From contig CM066739.1 in NCBI GenBank assembly GCA_033961575.1, forward strand, positions 68,200,559 through 68,264,558: a DNA stretch of 64,000 nt, read 5' to 3'. The stretch comes from Aselliscus stoliczkanus. Lineage: Eukaryota; Chordata; Mammalia; Chiroptera; Hipposideridae. Below the pieces are notes generated by a model. The model was given only the letters and a program-made list of their open reading frames with translations. It was not told where the DNA came from and searched no databases. The position numbers were made by a program, and so were the translations under genes. Of this stretch, positions 35,215 through 46,949 are shown one piece after another; the stretch's first letter is position 1, and every line of letters starts with the position of its first letter.

Positions 35215-36820
35215 AGGCTGGAAATACTAAGGAAAAGAAGGTGAGGAAAACAGAGTAATAAAGAGAAGGGGACTGAAGTATCACCTGCTTTTCCAGCCAT
35301 GAGCTGAATCTTCTCTCCATAGGAATAACATAAACATTTAATGGCAAGATTGGAACAATAAAAAGGGACATCATTCTCACTGCGGGTGCTGAAAGCTGTC
35401 CTTAACAGTAGATTGGAATATTTTATAAACACACATATATTAGCAGATCTAATTAAACATTCACCTAAATGTTACCAGTTGAATATGAAAATCTAGAGAT
35501 AAACCCAAGCTAATCCCCAAACAGGGCACAGATAAGTAGCATACAGAAAGTTGGGATCACTTATCCTTGTTAATGTTTATGTCAATAGACTCTCATCTCC
35601 TTATTTAGAAAGGCACACCATGGTCCCCAATGTAGTATATTACATGCCCAAATCATTCTTTAATTACATGGCAGTTACTGTCTTGGGAGTACACAGACTC
35701 TGTGTATCCCATCCGTCTTCCCACAGGCTCTCCAAAAGACAAACTTAATGTATTTTTTGGGTCAAATGTTTTTTTCCCTGTGCCCTGCTCCATTTTTCAT
35801 AATACTTGGCACTGCTCTCCATAATCATAGGTTTGGGAAGGGGAATGAGATCTGTCTTCCTTCTGTTACTAAGGCCACTGTTCATGGCTCCACTGAATTA
35901 AAGAGAACCCACCAATGGGCATGGCCACATGTCCCAATGCCTCACAGCTGCCTTCATTTCAGCACAGCAGTGGTTCCCATGAACTCAGAGCAGGCTTTAA
36001 TTAGAACGTAAGGACTATCTTCCTTGGTTCTGCATCACAACACTGTGATATTTGAAGGAAAACAATTAGTTTGGTGGGATTTTGAGATCAGATAGGTAAA
36101 TGTGATCAGTTTTCTTTGTTGCTGGTACAAAGCATCTCTAAAATATAAGCTTTCCATAATTCAACCTGGTCTAAATAAACTTGATGCTGAGCCTGCTGCA
36201 CTCACTTTCTGCAGGTCAATTTGTTGATATGCATGTTACCTGTCTGTGCAATGCAGACCTGGTCCAGAAACTTAAGTGAGGGGAAAAAAAAATCCTATCA
36301 CTGGAAAGTCTGAAGGTGATCAATGAGCCAGGCCTCTCAATTACCCAGCCAGGAAAGAAGTCTTATCAGATGCTCCTCTAGCCGTGCTTAGAGGTCAGCC
36401 AAAGAATAAGAAGAGGGAGTTAGCACACAGCTCCTGAGAAAAGATTAAGCAGAAGCTGGCACCCAGGCTCTATATTTAGCAGGGTTCTGTGGCTCACAGC
36501 CATTTTTTGCTGAGTGGATACTAACCAGCCTGGCATCTCAGAATGTTGAGTAGAGCTTGGGACTGACAGACTAGAGGTAAGGGATTGGCAGAAGCCCCTC
36601 AAAGCTGTAGCAGCCTAAACTGAGGTACCCCCTCCTCCTGGAGGGTTCCCATAACCTTCCCAGCCACATACTCTCCAAGGGCAGTCTCAAAGTCAACAGT
36701 TCCAGTGGTACAATGCAACGAGTTTGCAGATTTGTAAGTAGACAGCCCCCCCCCCCACTTTATCTCCCCTGACAGCAAAAGCTGGGAATGTCCCTGTGCC
36801 TTTATTTTATTATTTTTTTC
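35215..36820. other. Unique intronic sequence
   Basis: Contains a C-run of 12 at 36747-36758. No repeat or exon assigned. Confidence 0.35.
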
Positions 36821-36839
36821 CTTTTATTCTTTTTCTAGA

Positions 36840-37085
36840 ACCCTCCCTTCTTCACAGGCTTTAGTAGATTCCTACTTGTCCTTCAAATTGAGTTCAAACT
36901 AAGTGTCACCTCCTCAAAAAGCCTTCCCTGACCACACAAATGCCCCAATCTGATTTAGAAGTCCCTTGTCACTGCCCCGATTCCTGTAAATGCCATTCAG
37001 ATCACCTTACACTGCCCAGCAGACAAAAAGCCCTATGGGTCTGTGAGCAACCACATCGTATTCAACTTTTCTCGGCTCAAACCTG
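36840..37085 (+). repeat. L2 LINE 3' region
   Basis: 'gagttcaaactaagtgtcac', 'ctcctcaaaaagccttccct' and 'gaccacacaaatgccccaat' are sense L2. The last part is decayed. Confidence 0.7.
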
Positions 37086-37089
37086 GCAC

Positions 37090-37260
37090 CGTGCCTGGTT
37101 CTCGCCAAAGAAGGTCATAAAAGACTTGTACAACCTCTCTGTGCCTGTTTTCTCATCTATAAAGGGGGATAAATACAGTATATATCTGATAGGGTTTATT
37201 ATGAAGATCAAACCAGAACATGAATGTAAAGTGCTTAGAAAAACCGTGAGTTCTGGTCAT
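37090..37260 (+). repeat. MIR SINE fragment
   Basis: 'acaacctctctgtgcctgtt', 'ttctcatctataaaggggga' and 'tagggtttattatgaagatc' match the central and 3' MIR. Confidence 0.7.
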
Positions 37261-37309
37261 TAACCATTTGTGAAATTAACAAACAAACGTAACTTGAGTA
37301 AGTCAGTTG

Positions 37310-37440
37310 TTTTAGACAGAATGCTTTAGTCTTCTATGAAATGGAGATAATTTTCTTTCTTTACAGATGGTAGTGAGGATTAAATGAGATAACACAGTTG
37401 ATGAAAGTACTTTGAGAGCTGTAAAGAACTATTTAAAAAC
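37310..37440 (+). repeat. MIR SINE fragment
   Basis: 'agtcttctatgaaatggaga', 'gtgaggattaaatgagataa' and 'agagctgtaaagaactattt' match MIR. It lies just downstream of another MIR fragment. Confidence 0.55.
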
Positions 37441-37949
37441 TTCTTTTGGGTTAAGGTTTCTAAGCCAGAACAGAAAGCAGAGGTTTTAGTGGCTGATGCA
37501 TGCGTTTCCCAAGGCCTGACCCAATCCTTGGATTTCATCCTTAACTCTCCAACACTGGCCAGAAGGGACAAGGTACAGTTACATGGGCCATGAATGAGGG
37601 TATGGGTGCAGAGGTCCCAAAGGTCTATGCAGAATTGGAATACTACCCACCTAAACTGAACCCCAGTGTCCATAGAACTTGGAGCATCCAAGGGGACCTA
37701 GGATATACAATCACTGCTGGTTGATTCTGGTCACATCATAAAATCTATGAACTCAAGTGCCAGAAAGAATTTTTGAAAATCTGATTTCAAATTGATTCCA
37801 GTTCCCTTTTATTAGTGATGTCTATGGCTCCCAAGCAACTGTCCCAAAACCACCTTTCATGCTAGTGACAAACAACTCAAGTCTCCTAATTTGTAGCTTC
37901 TAGGTTTATAGAAGTTTGGCTTATACCCTGTTCCCACCACTGCCATGTT

Positions 37950-38165
37950 AGAGCAGTGTTTAGGGACAGACTTGGGTTGAAATTCCAGTTTTACCATTTA
38001 TTAATTCTGTGCCATGAAGCGAGTTGTTGAACTGACCTATGCCTCACTTTGTTCGTTTGTAAAATAAGGATCACAGTATCTCTTTTAAAAGTTTTGTATG
38101 TGATAAAAGAGATAATGTCTGTACATTAATGTCTGTATAGGTAGCAAAATCTATGCCTACTACCG
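37950..38165 (+). repeat. MIR SINE
   Basis: 'agagcagtgtttagggacag', 'gacttgggttgaaattccag', 'cctatgcctcactttgttcg' and 'tttgtaaaataaggatcac' give a nearly full-length MIR. Confidence 0.85.
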
Positions 38166-38169
38166 GCTT

Positions 38170-39125
38170 CACCCCTCACTACTTCCTATAGTAACTATTG
38201 TAATGTTCTTTCAGCAATGCTTCAAGACCAAGACCATATTGTAAACCATCTCTTTTGCCAAAAAAAAAAAATGATAATAATAATAAAAAATCTAAGAACT
38301 GACATTTGGGGAATGTTCTTTTGGTGTTTAAGTGGTTAAAAAAAAATCCTTCCTTCTGCTTTCAAACCTGGCTGCACCAGCATTCCCACTTTCCACATAG
38401 CATGCCCTCCTCCGTGGCGGCGGTCACGTATAGCAGGGTGTATAGTAAAGCAGTGTATAGCACAGTGCTGCACTATAATCTCATGTTTGCTTTCTCACCT
38501 CTGCACCTCTCCCACCAGGTACCGTCAGGCTGCCAAACCCAGCTACTGCTTTATCCATCTTTCTTTTTTCTGCCCAAACGTGGCTTTAAGGATAAGCCTT
38601 GTCTGCGGACAGCTCCCTTTATCAACATGAGATAGAAACTGCTCCAGAGTGACCTGGGGTCTTCCCAGGGACAGTCCTTCTGTGCATGTACCTGGCTCCT
38701 GGCTCCCCTAGCCCACCTCCTCCTCCACGGACCCCTTGGCGGCTCACCTGGCCACCAGCTTCTCGCCCAATGATACCTGCGTTTATAAAGCTGCGGGACT
38801 GGACCGAGTTCTAAAGTTGGGGCGGGCAGCCACCCCCACGGATACCCTGGCCCTCCCCATAGCAAACCTAGGACCCAGGCCCAGGGCTCTATTCTAAGGG
38901 CAATAAAACTTGGCTGAGTGCCTTCTCCAGGGCGGCTCTGTCCCCAGAATGCAGTACCCAACCAAGACTGCCCTGTGCCGTTTGTATCTACGGTGGCGAA
39001 TGCATCCCAGGAGGATGCACAGTTGGGGACAGCCTGGAACGCTCAGAGGACCCAGGGCCCAAGGTGGTGGTGTCGTTGGGACGACACGGCAGGTCTCCCC
39101 TAGCCTCAAACTCCGGATCCAGATC
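38170..39125. other. Intron 1 sequence next to the CpG island
   Basis: Includes an A-run at 38261-38271. GC content rises from about 38640 toward the island. Longer frames here follow from the GC richness and have no recognisable domain. Confidence 0.4.
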
Positions 39126-39129
39126 CCCT

Positions 39130-40090
39130 CTTCGTACCCCGAACCCCCGAGAACCAGGAGACATTTTTGTCCAGCCTCAGGGAGGGAGCAGGCGCCGGGC
39201 ACCGGGGAAGCCACCCCAGTGATTCCAGACCACTTGCTAGTCGCAGTGGTGTTTCATGTCGTGTCTGGAGAAGCGGGCGATGACCGGCCTCCTTATCCCC
39301 TCATTCCTAATAAGGTGGGGAATTGAGGAAACCTCCCGAGTTGGAAGGGGTGAAGCTGGCACTCTTTGGGGGGTCCCCTCCCCGAGTCCGTGTCCGGGAG
39401 AGCGACGAGGCCGCCCGGATCCACATTTCCCACCAGGAGCTCAGGGAGGCTGGTGATCCCCGTCAGCACCCCACGCGTACACAGGCCAGCGCGTCCTTGC
39501 CCACGGACGCGCCATCCGCCCAGGACCCGCGCGGGCAGCCTGGGGTGCGCGCCCCACGCTCCCCCCGCCCGGGTCTCCGCGAGCGGCCCGGGCTGTGCGG
39601 CCGGGGCCCCTGCCGGCTCACCAGATGGCCATCCTGCTCTTGGGGTAGTCCAGCCGCTCCAAGCAGCCGAGGAAGTGAGGCAGCGTGTGCGCCGCGTTGC
39701 GGGCCAGGACGGCCACCAGCACCGTGGGTCTCTGCAGCGGTGACTCGGGGAAAACCCTCGCCTCCTCTCCATCGTCCTCCGAGTCCGGCTCGGCGGTAAA
39801 GCGCGCCGGGCAGCCGCCGCGGAGCAGAGCCCCGAAGAGCAGCAGGGTGCAGGCGAGGGTGGCGGCGGGGCGCGCAGCCATGTTCCAGGCTGGGGCGGCC
39901 GGCGGGAGGACCTGCCGCGAGCGCCGAGCGCGGCTGCCCGGCGAGGGGCGGACCCGGGACGCGGCTCGCCCGGCCGGGGGCGCGCGCACACGGCCACCGA
40001 CCGCTGCGGCCCCGGACCCTCCCGCCGCCGCCGCACCGCCCAGGCCCGCTCGCAGAGGCGCACCGCGTACCTGGGGCTCAGGCTCGCAGA
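39130..40090. promoter_or_regulatory. CpG island over the COLGALT2 promoter and exon 1
   Basis: The sequence is rich in G+C and in undepleted CpG (CGCG, GCCGCC and CCGGG clusters), densest at 39460-40080. It spans exon 1 and the region 5' of it. The transcription start is not directly visible but should lie at 39890-40090, and no clear TATA box is present. Such islands usually mark broad promoters. Boundaries are by eye. Confidence 0.8.
39622..39881 (-). CDS. COLGALT2: COLGALT2 exon 1 (procollagen galactosyltransferase 2, N-terminus)
   Basis: The coding part of exon 1 is 260 nt, 86 codons plus two bases of a Trp codon. The protein is a soluble ER-lumen GT25-family enzyme that transfers galactose from UDP-galactose to hydroxylysine of collagen; GLT25D2 is its older name. 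Residues 1-26 form a signal peptide with a hydrophobic core ([12 protein letters not shown]). An acidic linker ([10 protein letters not shown]) follows at 31-40. From about residue 52 the glycosyltransferase domain begins with [19 protein letters not shown], a stretch nearly identical to what I know of the human protein. The start has a strong context (AAC before, G after). The exon ends at a GTGAGC donor (intron starts at 39621), so the last codon is split. Remaining exons lie outside the window. The paralogue COLGALT1 is less likely because of the N-terminal match and the TSEN15 neighbour. Confidence 0.95.
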
Positions 40091-40208
40091 CGGCCGTGTC
40101 TGTGGGCTGTTTGTACTGAGTCCTGCGGAGAGTTCCCCCAGTCCAGGCGCAGCTTGTACAGCTGAGGTCTGTGGCTTCCCTCAGAGCTGTGAGGTGTGGC
40201 CCTGTCTG

Positions 40209-40213
40209 CCAAT

Positions 40214-40260
<47 letters not shown>
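40209..40260 (+). repeat. (TG)n microsatellite
   Basis: About twenty-five TG dinucleotides, about 330 bp upstream of the COLGALT2 start codon. The length is probably polymorphic. Confidence 0.95.
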
Positions 40261-40261
<1 letters not shown>

Positions 40262-40264
40262 ATA

Positions 40265-41330
40265 AGGGTACCACTCCAAGAAAATTTATTCTGCTTTTGC
40301 AAACCGCAGTCTAAAGTCCTTCACAGTGATGCAATGTATCCAGTTTTTCATAATGCACCCATTGACTAAATGGGTAGAGTTCTGAAATGGAAAGCCACCC
40401 AACTATTCATGATGATAAACAATTTTTTAACTTCCACAAAGGCAGAGTGCTTGCGTGTATTAATAGTGATACACTCAATTTCTCCTGAAGTTCATTCTGG
40501 ACTGAGTAGACCTTGGATTACACCAAGTGTGAAGACTTGCAGAATTTTGGGGCGAGATTGAGCCCCTGAAATGAAAGGAAAGTCCCTGGAGGGACGCTGT
40601 TCTGAAGCCCCATTCTGCCTCCCAACCTGGGGTCCTGAGCTTCCTGACGGGATGGCATGTAAAAGAGGAGATGGTTTTCTTCTTCCCTAACAAAGAGAGG
40701 GCAACTCCATGCCTGTTGGAGGACAAGAGATCTAAGGTAGAAGAGAAGAAGGAAGAGCACAATTAGCACGTAAAATGAAATCAGGAGGCTATGCTGCTAA
40801 ACGATATTTGTTCTTGAGTATAGAACAGTGAAGCCAGTAATACAATCTGGGGTTTCTTCTTTGTGGGACTGGGTGGCCTTTGATCATCGATGTTCTGGAT
40901 CGATTGGTACCAGTGCATTCATGGCCCCCTACCCTAACTTGTCCTCAGGCCTGTCCCATAGTCTTTCTACTGGTTTTGTCCATCCTTCTCTGCAACTATC
41001 AGAAGGCTTTGCCATTCTGTTTGGATCCCCTTACTCACTCAGAAGAATTCGCCTTCTTCATTGAACTTCCTCCACCCCCACCCCCCAGCTCCCACCCTAT
41101 TGTCCCAACCTCCCACCCCAGTCTCTAACATCTCTACCAACTTACTCTTGATTTGCAGCAGCCTATTCATGACAGAGCCTTTGATCCCCTCCCCTCCCTT
41201 CCAGTCCATGACTTTTCTCCATCATTTATCTCCACTCTACCGAATCTTCAACTGGCAACTCTCTACCAGTATCTTTTCCTTAAGCCCAAAATTAAGTCAG
41301 TCCTGTCCTTAATTTTTTTAAAATTTTGTA
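40265..41330. other. Intergenic sequence, nothing recognised
   Basis: Unique-looking sequence between the COLGALT2 promoter and the telomere-like tract. 41060-41250 is C-rich without a clear repeat. Confidence 0.35.
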
Positions 41331-41334
41331 TCTA

Positions 41335-41374
41335 CCCTAGTCCTAATCCTAACCCTAACCCTAACCCTAGCCCT
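41335..41374 (+). repeat. Interstitial telomere-like (CCCTAA)n tract
   Basis: Six full hexamers and part of a seventh: CCCTAG, TCCTAA, TCCTAA, CCCTAA, CCCTAA, CCCTAG, CCCT. This is the C-strand of the vertebrate telomere repeat with a few substitutions. It is short and isolated. Confidence 0.85.
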
Positions 41375-41429
41375 CCTTGCTTCTGTTTCATCTACCTGAA
41401 ACTCCAACCTCTCCATCCACTTCTGCCCA

Positions 41430-41660
41430 CTGTCCTTTTCCTACTAATTTTCAATACTCAGTTCAAAGGCATTTCTTTAATGAGGCATTTCCTAACTCTC
41501 TCTGCTCCCTTCCTTAACCTCCTTTTCCATCATAACACCACAACACATGCCAATTGATTATATAATTTTTTCATACGGTACATTTTGGTTATCCATGCAT
41601 TTCCAGCACCTGTGCCGTGGCACAGAGTAGGCACCGAATAAATGTTGGAATCAATGAGCG
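41430..41660 (+). repeat. L2 LINE 3' end
   Basis: 'cagttcaaaggcatttcttt', 'aatgaggcatttcctaactc' and the tail 'ggcacagagtaggcaccgaa' plus 'taaatgttgga' are L2 in sense orientation. Confidence 0.8.
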
Positions 41661-41661
41661 A

Positions 41662-42330
41662 ATACAGTGTAAGGGACCCATCTAGTCTTCTTAAATGAGA
41701 TACAGGAGTATATTTTAAATTTGTATACATTTGTTTGCAATTGAAAAACATTTTTCTATAGTAACTATTATCTACTTCTTGAATACAGGCCAGAGCATAG
41801 ACAGAACTTTGACATTTGGGATAGGGAAGAGAAAGAAGAGGGAAGGAGGTAGGAATGGAGGAGGGATGGAAGGAAGCAAATGTCAAACAAGCTAAGTATG
41901 ATTAGTCCTTCTATGCCAAAGCCTCCAAATTCAATGATTCATTGAAGCCTGTTTTACTATAGGGTAAAAAATATGTTGAAAATGGGAAGAGAAAGAAAAA
42001 AGGCATTCCAAATCCACTGTCCCACCACAACCACTGTTAATATTTTGGGATAATTTTAACATGGCACTTTCAACTTGGATAGTTTCATTCATTCCTCATT
42101 AGTGAGACTCAACACCCATGTTGATAACGAACGTTGAACAAATATCTAGAGGAAGAGATGGACTATTGTGGGGACGCTGACATGCTTTTAATGCCTTTTC
42201 ACAGTTACAAAGCCAAATATTATTTAAGACTGCATATATGCAGCTGTTTGTATACAGAAATAGCCAAATTATTATCCCTTTGTGCTCCAAATCTCAGAAA
42301 AATTTTAATATAAAATATTTAATAAACATG
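41662..42330. other. Intergenic sequence, possibly old LINE scraps
   Basis: 'cactgttaatattttgggat' near 42033 hints at an ancient L1 scrap. Otherwise nothing recognised. Confidence 0.3.
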
Positions 42331-42331
<1 letters not shown>

Positions 42332-42385
<54 letters not shown>

Positions 42386-42386
42386 T
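42332..42386 (+). repeat. (AT)n(AC)n microsatellite
   Basis: About twenty AT dinucleotides running into an AC stretch. Confidence 0.95.
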
Positions 42387-42393
42387 ACATATG

Positions 42394-42549
42394 CAGTAAT
42401 ATCTTGGTTTGGGAGCATAATTCGTTCCAGAAACAAACTACTCATATTGTAAGACATCGCTCATTTACCACATTAAAATGTATTAGAAATGTTTGCTCGT
42501 CTTGTAGAACACTTGCAAACCAAGTTACTTGCAATCCAAGGTTTTACTG
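42394..42549. mobile_element. Short non-autonomous DNA transposon (mariner-like)
   Basis: Left end 'cagtaatatcttggtttggg' and right end 'cttgcaatccaaggttttac' plus 'tg' are inverted copies (CAGTAA.A.CTTGG). The interior includes 'aatgtttgctcgtcttgtag', typical of a small mammalian DNA-transposon family. It is shorter than full length. Confidence 0.7.
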
Positions 42550-42756
42550 TATATGAACATATAGTTTAACTACTAATAAAATGCATGTCCAGATATCCAG
42601 CACTCACCTTGAGAAATAGAACATGACTATTAACTTTGAGGCTCCCTGTATGCCCCTTCCTGACACAATCTCTGCTCTATTCCCCAGAGATAAGCATAAG
42701 ATTGAATTTTGCATTAATCAGTGTCTTCATTTTATTTAAAACTTTACCTTCTGTGA

Positions 42757-43345
42757 TGGTAAATTTATATCAATTTAGCCAGGCTTGGATGCCCAATTAT
42801 TAGGTCAAACCAGTCTAAATGTTGCTGTGAGGTATTTTGTGGATGCAATTAACAATTAAATTAGGAGGCTTTGAGTAAAACAGATTATCTTTTAGAATGT
42901 GGTGGGCCTCATTCAATCAGTTGAAGGCCTTAAGAGACAAGACTGAGATTTCCCTCAAAAAAGATAGAATTCTGCCCCCAGGCTACCTTCAGACTCAAGA
43001 TTGAAACACTGTCCTTTCTCTGAGTCTCCAGCCTGCCCTCCATATTTTGGATTTGCCAGCCCCACACTTGCGTGAGCCAATTCCTTAAAACAAATCAATT
43101 TTGGGCCGGCCGAGTGGTGCGGTGGTTGGGAGCTGGCTTGGGATGCCAGCGGTCCCGGTTCAGATCCCATATATGAGGGCCACTGACACTGCCCTCTAAC
43201 AAAAAAAAAATACAAATCAATCTTTCTGTCTCTCCTTCTTCCTTCTCTCTCCCTACCCTCAATTCTCACCCCCTCTCCACAACTCCTGCACATGCACGTT
43301 TTATTGGTTCTGTTTCTCTGGATGACCCTAACTAATATGCCTCCT
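42757..43345 (+). repeat. Ancient interspersed repeat (probably L1M 3'-end type), split by a SINE
   Basis: The sense copy of the repeat also seen inverted at 25690-26085. It has 'gtgggcctcattcaatcagt' plus 'tgaaggcctt', 'acttgcgtgagccaattcct', and after the SINE 'attggttctgtttctctgga' plus 'tgaccctaactaata'. Confidence 0.6.
43103..43210 (+). mobile_element. tRNA-derived SINE, forward copy with TSD
   Basis: Begins GGGCCGGCCGAGTGG, shows an A-box-like 'gagtggtgcggtgg' and a B box 'ggttcagatcc', then 'catatatgagggccactgac' and 'actgccctc', and ends in an A-run. Flanked by ACAAATCAAT at 43090-43099 and 43212-43221. This is the clearest full head in the window. The tRNA-like part folds with a CTGGC/GCCAG anticodon-like stem. 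Confidence 0.9.
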
Positions 43346-43379
43346 AAATGTGTGTTAATGTTGCCTATATTCGAGTTTT

Positions 43380-45420
43380 TTTCACATACCATACAATTTG
43401 CCTTCTTAAAGTATGCAGGTCAATAGCTTTTATGATATTTACAGAGTAATGCAACATCACCACAGTCACTTCTAGAACATTTTCGTCACCCCAAAAGAAA
43501 TCCCATACTCATTAGCAGTGAATCCCCATTCTCTCCCAACCCTAGCCCTAGGAAACCACTAACCTACTCTGTCTCTATGGATTTGCCTATTACAGACATT
43601 CACATAAAAAGAATTATACAATATGTGGTCCTTTGTGATTGTCTTTTATCCCTTAGCATAATGTTTTCAAGGTTCATCCCTGTTGTAGCATGTATCTGTA
43701 CTTTATTCCTTTTTATTACTGAATAATATTCCATTATATGGACATATCACATTCTATTTATGCATTCATCAACTGATGAACATTTGGGTTGTTTCTACTT
43801 TTGGTCTCTGATTAATACTGCTGCTGTGAGCATCCATGTGCAAGCTGTATTTGAAATTTATGTTAATTTAATCATATTTCATATATTCTTCTGTGACTAA
43901 TATTTTGCACTGTGCATTAGGTGTTTTGAGATTCATTGAAGTTGTTGGTTGAAGCTGTGGTTAATTATGTTCACATAATAATACTTTGTATGAATATACA
44001 ACAATGGATTTATTTCTTCTGCTATTGATAGATATTTGGCTTGTCTTGTTTTTTTCTATTATAACCAATACTTCCATAAATATTCTTGTATATGTCTCCT
44101 GATCCAAAGGGTATATATTTACCATAACCCTCAGTTAGAAATATATTTGGTATCATGGTATGGTATAAATAAGTAACCAACAAAATATTCATGAGACAAT
44201 ACTTAGTAACAGTTATTCTAACCATATACAATGCACAGTGATGTTTCCTATTCTGTTTTAAAATTAATTTTTAAAAACTGGTCCAAAGCATTCCATTTAA
44301 TTTATAAGCACTAGAGGATCCCTACCCTCCATTTGAAAAATAGTGCTCTAGGCTATGCACCTGGGAGCAGGAACGCCTTGGCATCATAAGATTTGTTCAT
44401 CTTTCCTCTGTTCTACTTTTCAGCCAACTCTAGGGCTTTTGTTGCCAATTTATGTTATAGTATCTTCTTGTCTCAATTGACATTTTCTCGTTCTATCAAT
44501 GTAATGAGCACCAATCATGTTTGCTGGCTATTTATAAGTCTTTTTTTTTTTTTTTGCTTTTTATTCCCATTTTTCCCCTAGAAAGTGTTTTATTTCCTAA
44601 TTGATTATTAGGAGTTATTTTTATATTTTGCATGTGAATCTTGTCTTTTAGTTATGTGTTACACATGCCTTCTCCAAGTCTGTAGCTTTGTGTCCTCCCC
44701 TATCTTTGTGTCAAAAATTCTTAATTGAAATATAGTCAAATTTATCAAACTTTTTTTTCGGTGCTTTTTGTGTCTTATTTAAGAAATTCTTCTCTATTTT
44801 AGGGTCACATAATATTCTTTATATTTTCTCCTAAAAACTTACATGCTTGTATTTCAATTTAAGCCTTTAATCTATCTGGAATTGGTTTTGTTTATGGTGC
44901 AATTAGAGATCCAATTTTTTTTAAATAAAAACATACATATGTAAATATATGTGAAATACATTATCTCAACTCCTCCCTGCATCTGCAACATTGCTTCTGC
45001 CCAAATTTGTACGACTATATTTGGTTCCATCAGCTTACTTATCTACCCCTGTGCCGATATCACATACTCTTAACTATAACCTTTATAATAAGCTCCTTCA
45101 GTTTGTTCATCAGAAGAACCTTGGTTATTTTTGTCCCTTTATGCCCACATTTCAGAATCAGCTTATCAGGTATTAGGAAAGTCCCTGTTGGGATTGTGAT
45201 TAAAATTGCTAGAATTTATAGATCAATTTGGAGGAAATTGCCATTTTTACAATACTGAATGTTTCTTTTCAGAAGCACAGTACATCTGTCCATATATTTA
45301 AGGTCTTCTCTAATGATCTTCAGTAACATTTATAATATTCTCCATAAAGAGCTTGCTCATCTTTTCTAGGTATCTTATTTAAGTTTTTTTTTCTTTTTAT
45401 GCCCCAAATATAAGCAGTAT
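43380..45420 (-). mobile_element. Old L1 LINE (3' end into ORF2), decayed
   Basis: Reading left to right gives the antisense of the L1 end. Examples are 'ttagcataatgttttcaagg' plus 'ttcatccctgttgtagcatg', 'gaataatattccattatatg', 'catcaactgatgaacatttg' plus 'ggttgtttctac', and further right 'ttaagcctttaatctatctg' and 'aattggttttgtttatgg'. No long frame survives and there are internal gaps. Borders are approximate. Confidence 0.65.
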
Positions 45421-45424
45421 TTAA

Positions 45425-46940
45425 AAATTTTAAATATACTATATCCTGAGTTTGTAAATGGGGAATTTAAATTCACTCTTAAATTTATGAGGCATTCGAG
45501 AGAATATATTTTTGGATTACTCTAAATTATTTTCTGAATGATAAAAACCCCTTACATATGCTCATTTGTATGAATAGTAAAATGTCATAGCATTCTAAAT
45601 ATTTTACCAGAAGTGTAAACATCTCACATACGCTCCTTGAGATACAGAGGATGGGAAATTGTTCGCTTTGTGTACAAAGGAAGGAACACGATATATATGA
45701 ACAGTCTTACAACCAATGCATTAAAGCTGGTGCAGAATGCTAGCCTAAATGTTTCAGCTTGAGGTCATTGTCTTATACAATACATTGTACAAAGTTTCTC
45801 TTTTTAACACATGAAAAATTCACATCACAACTCAAAGTTCGTTTTTCCTTTTGAGACTCTAACTGAATTAATATATCTCGGCCTAGACATTACAGATTTT
45901 TTTTTTTTTTTTTTTGGTGGGGATAATATGGTCTGACTCACATATCAGGATGGGAAATCAGTAGAGCAAGTGCCAGATTACATTGAACTTGCTCACATCC
46001 AGTATACTCAGGGGGATTTTGTTTGTTGTTACTTACCTAGCTTTTTTTGCCGAACCACTTTGCTTCTCTAATATAGAGCACAATTTAAGTAATTGTAAAA
46101 GGAGAAATCCTTCAGTCTATCAAAAGCTGAAACTCTAAACTGTTCTCTGTGGATTTTGCTCTACGTTGCCACAGCAGCCATTTGGATTCTAATCCTTTAA
46201 ACACTAGGTTGTTTTAAGTGTTCTCAAATCCTTCGTTTCTTTTTTCTTAGACATACCCAATTACCACAGTCTATTTATAAAATTTCATGGCTTAATACAA
46301 AAGCCAAGAGATACTCAATTTTCATTCTTCATCTTTTTAAAATAGACAATGATATTGAAATTCGTAAGCACTTAATATTCGTGCTTAAATGTATCTTGCT
46401 TTTTGTAAGCAATAGATCATCATTTGTTTGCCAGAGGATACCATTAGCCTGTTGCCTTTTCTGCATCTTTCTGGGATTCCCTAACTTCTGCCACTTTTTC
46501 TTAAACTGAAGTTTAAACTGAAAATCTTCCCCTGAAGATGGTTTTGAGCTTTGTTCACATACCTAATTCCATTGGATCTCCTTACTGATTTATAAAATTT
46601 ACCATCATATTAGGAACAAAATGCTCTTAATGCTTCTATAATAAAAACCATCATCTAAACTGATTGGGATCTTTAGAGGTCAAAGAGAAAGATTTATTCA
46701 CTTCTAATTATTTTGATTAGTGTCAGTGTTCAGTGCTTTAAGGAGCCTACTAATTTCAGTGCCATTTGCTTCTTTAGAGTTTAGCAGCGGCTTTTTGGAG
46801 GCAAATATTAATGACTTTATTCAAACGCAATGCATTCTAGCACAATCTATGGATCTTCATGTGTGGTTTTACATCACATTCAGGAATAGATGCACTTCTT
46901 CTCCCTGCATGTAATACTCGTATATTGCATTTTTTTTTGA
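45425..46940. other. AT-rich intergenic DNA
   Basis: A T-run at 45897-45915. Otherwise no secure assignment, and part may be decayed LINE. Confidence 0.3.
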
Positions 46941-46949
46941 TGCATTCAA

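Larger units (their letters stand above)
1..39621 (-). other. COLGALT2: COLGALT2 intron 1 (5' part, runs off left edge)
   Basis: This is the sequence downstream, on the minus strand, of the COLGALT2 exon 1 splice donor. I looked for the next coding exon, which should continue the glycosyltransferase domain directly after the Ala-Ile-Trp end of exon 1, and found no minus-strand reading frame resembling it. The simplest reading is that all of it is first intron. A first intron of tens of kilobases fits what I recall of the human gene. The content is a mosaic of old repeats, a few younger insertions and unique DNA. Short exons of unknown transcripts cannot be excluded by eye. Confidence 0.75.

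Noticed and set aside
38551..39326. Frames of 106-138 codons next to the COLGALT2 island
   Set aside because: No domain, no splice context and a Gly/Pro/Arg-rich composition as expected from GC content.
39293..40063. 256-codon minus-strand frame over the COLGALT2 CpG island
   Set aside because: It is an overlapping frame of the exon 1 region. The frame giving [10 protein letters not shown] has the signal peptide and family match, whereas this one is Arg/Pro-rich GC composition.
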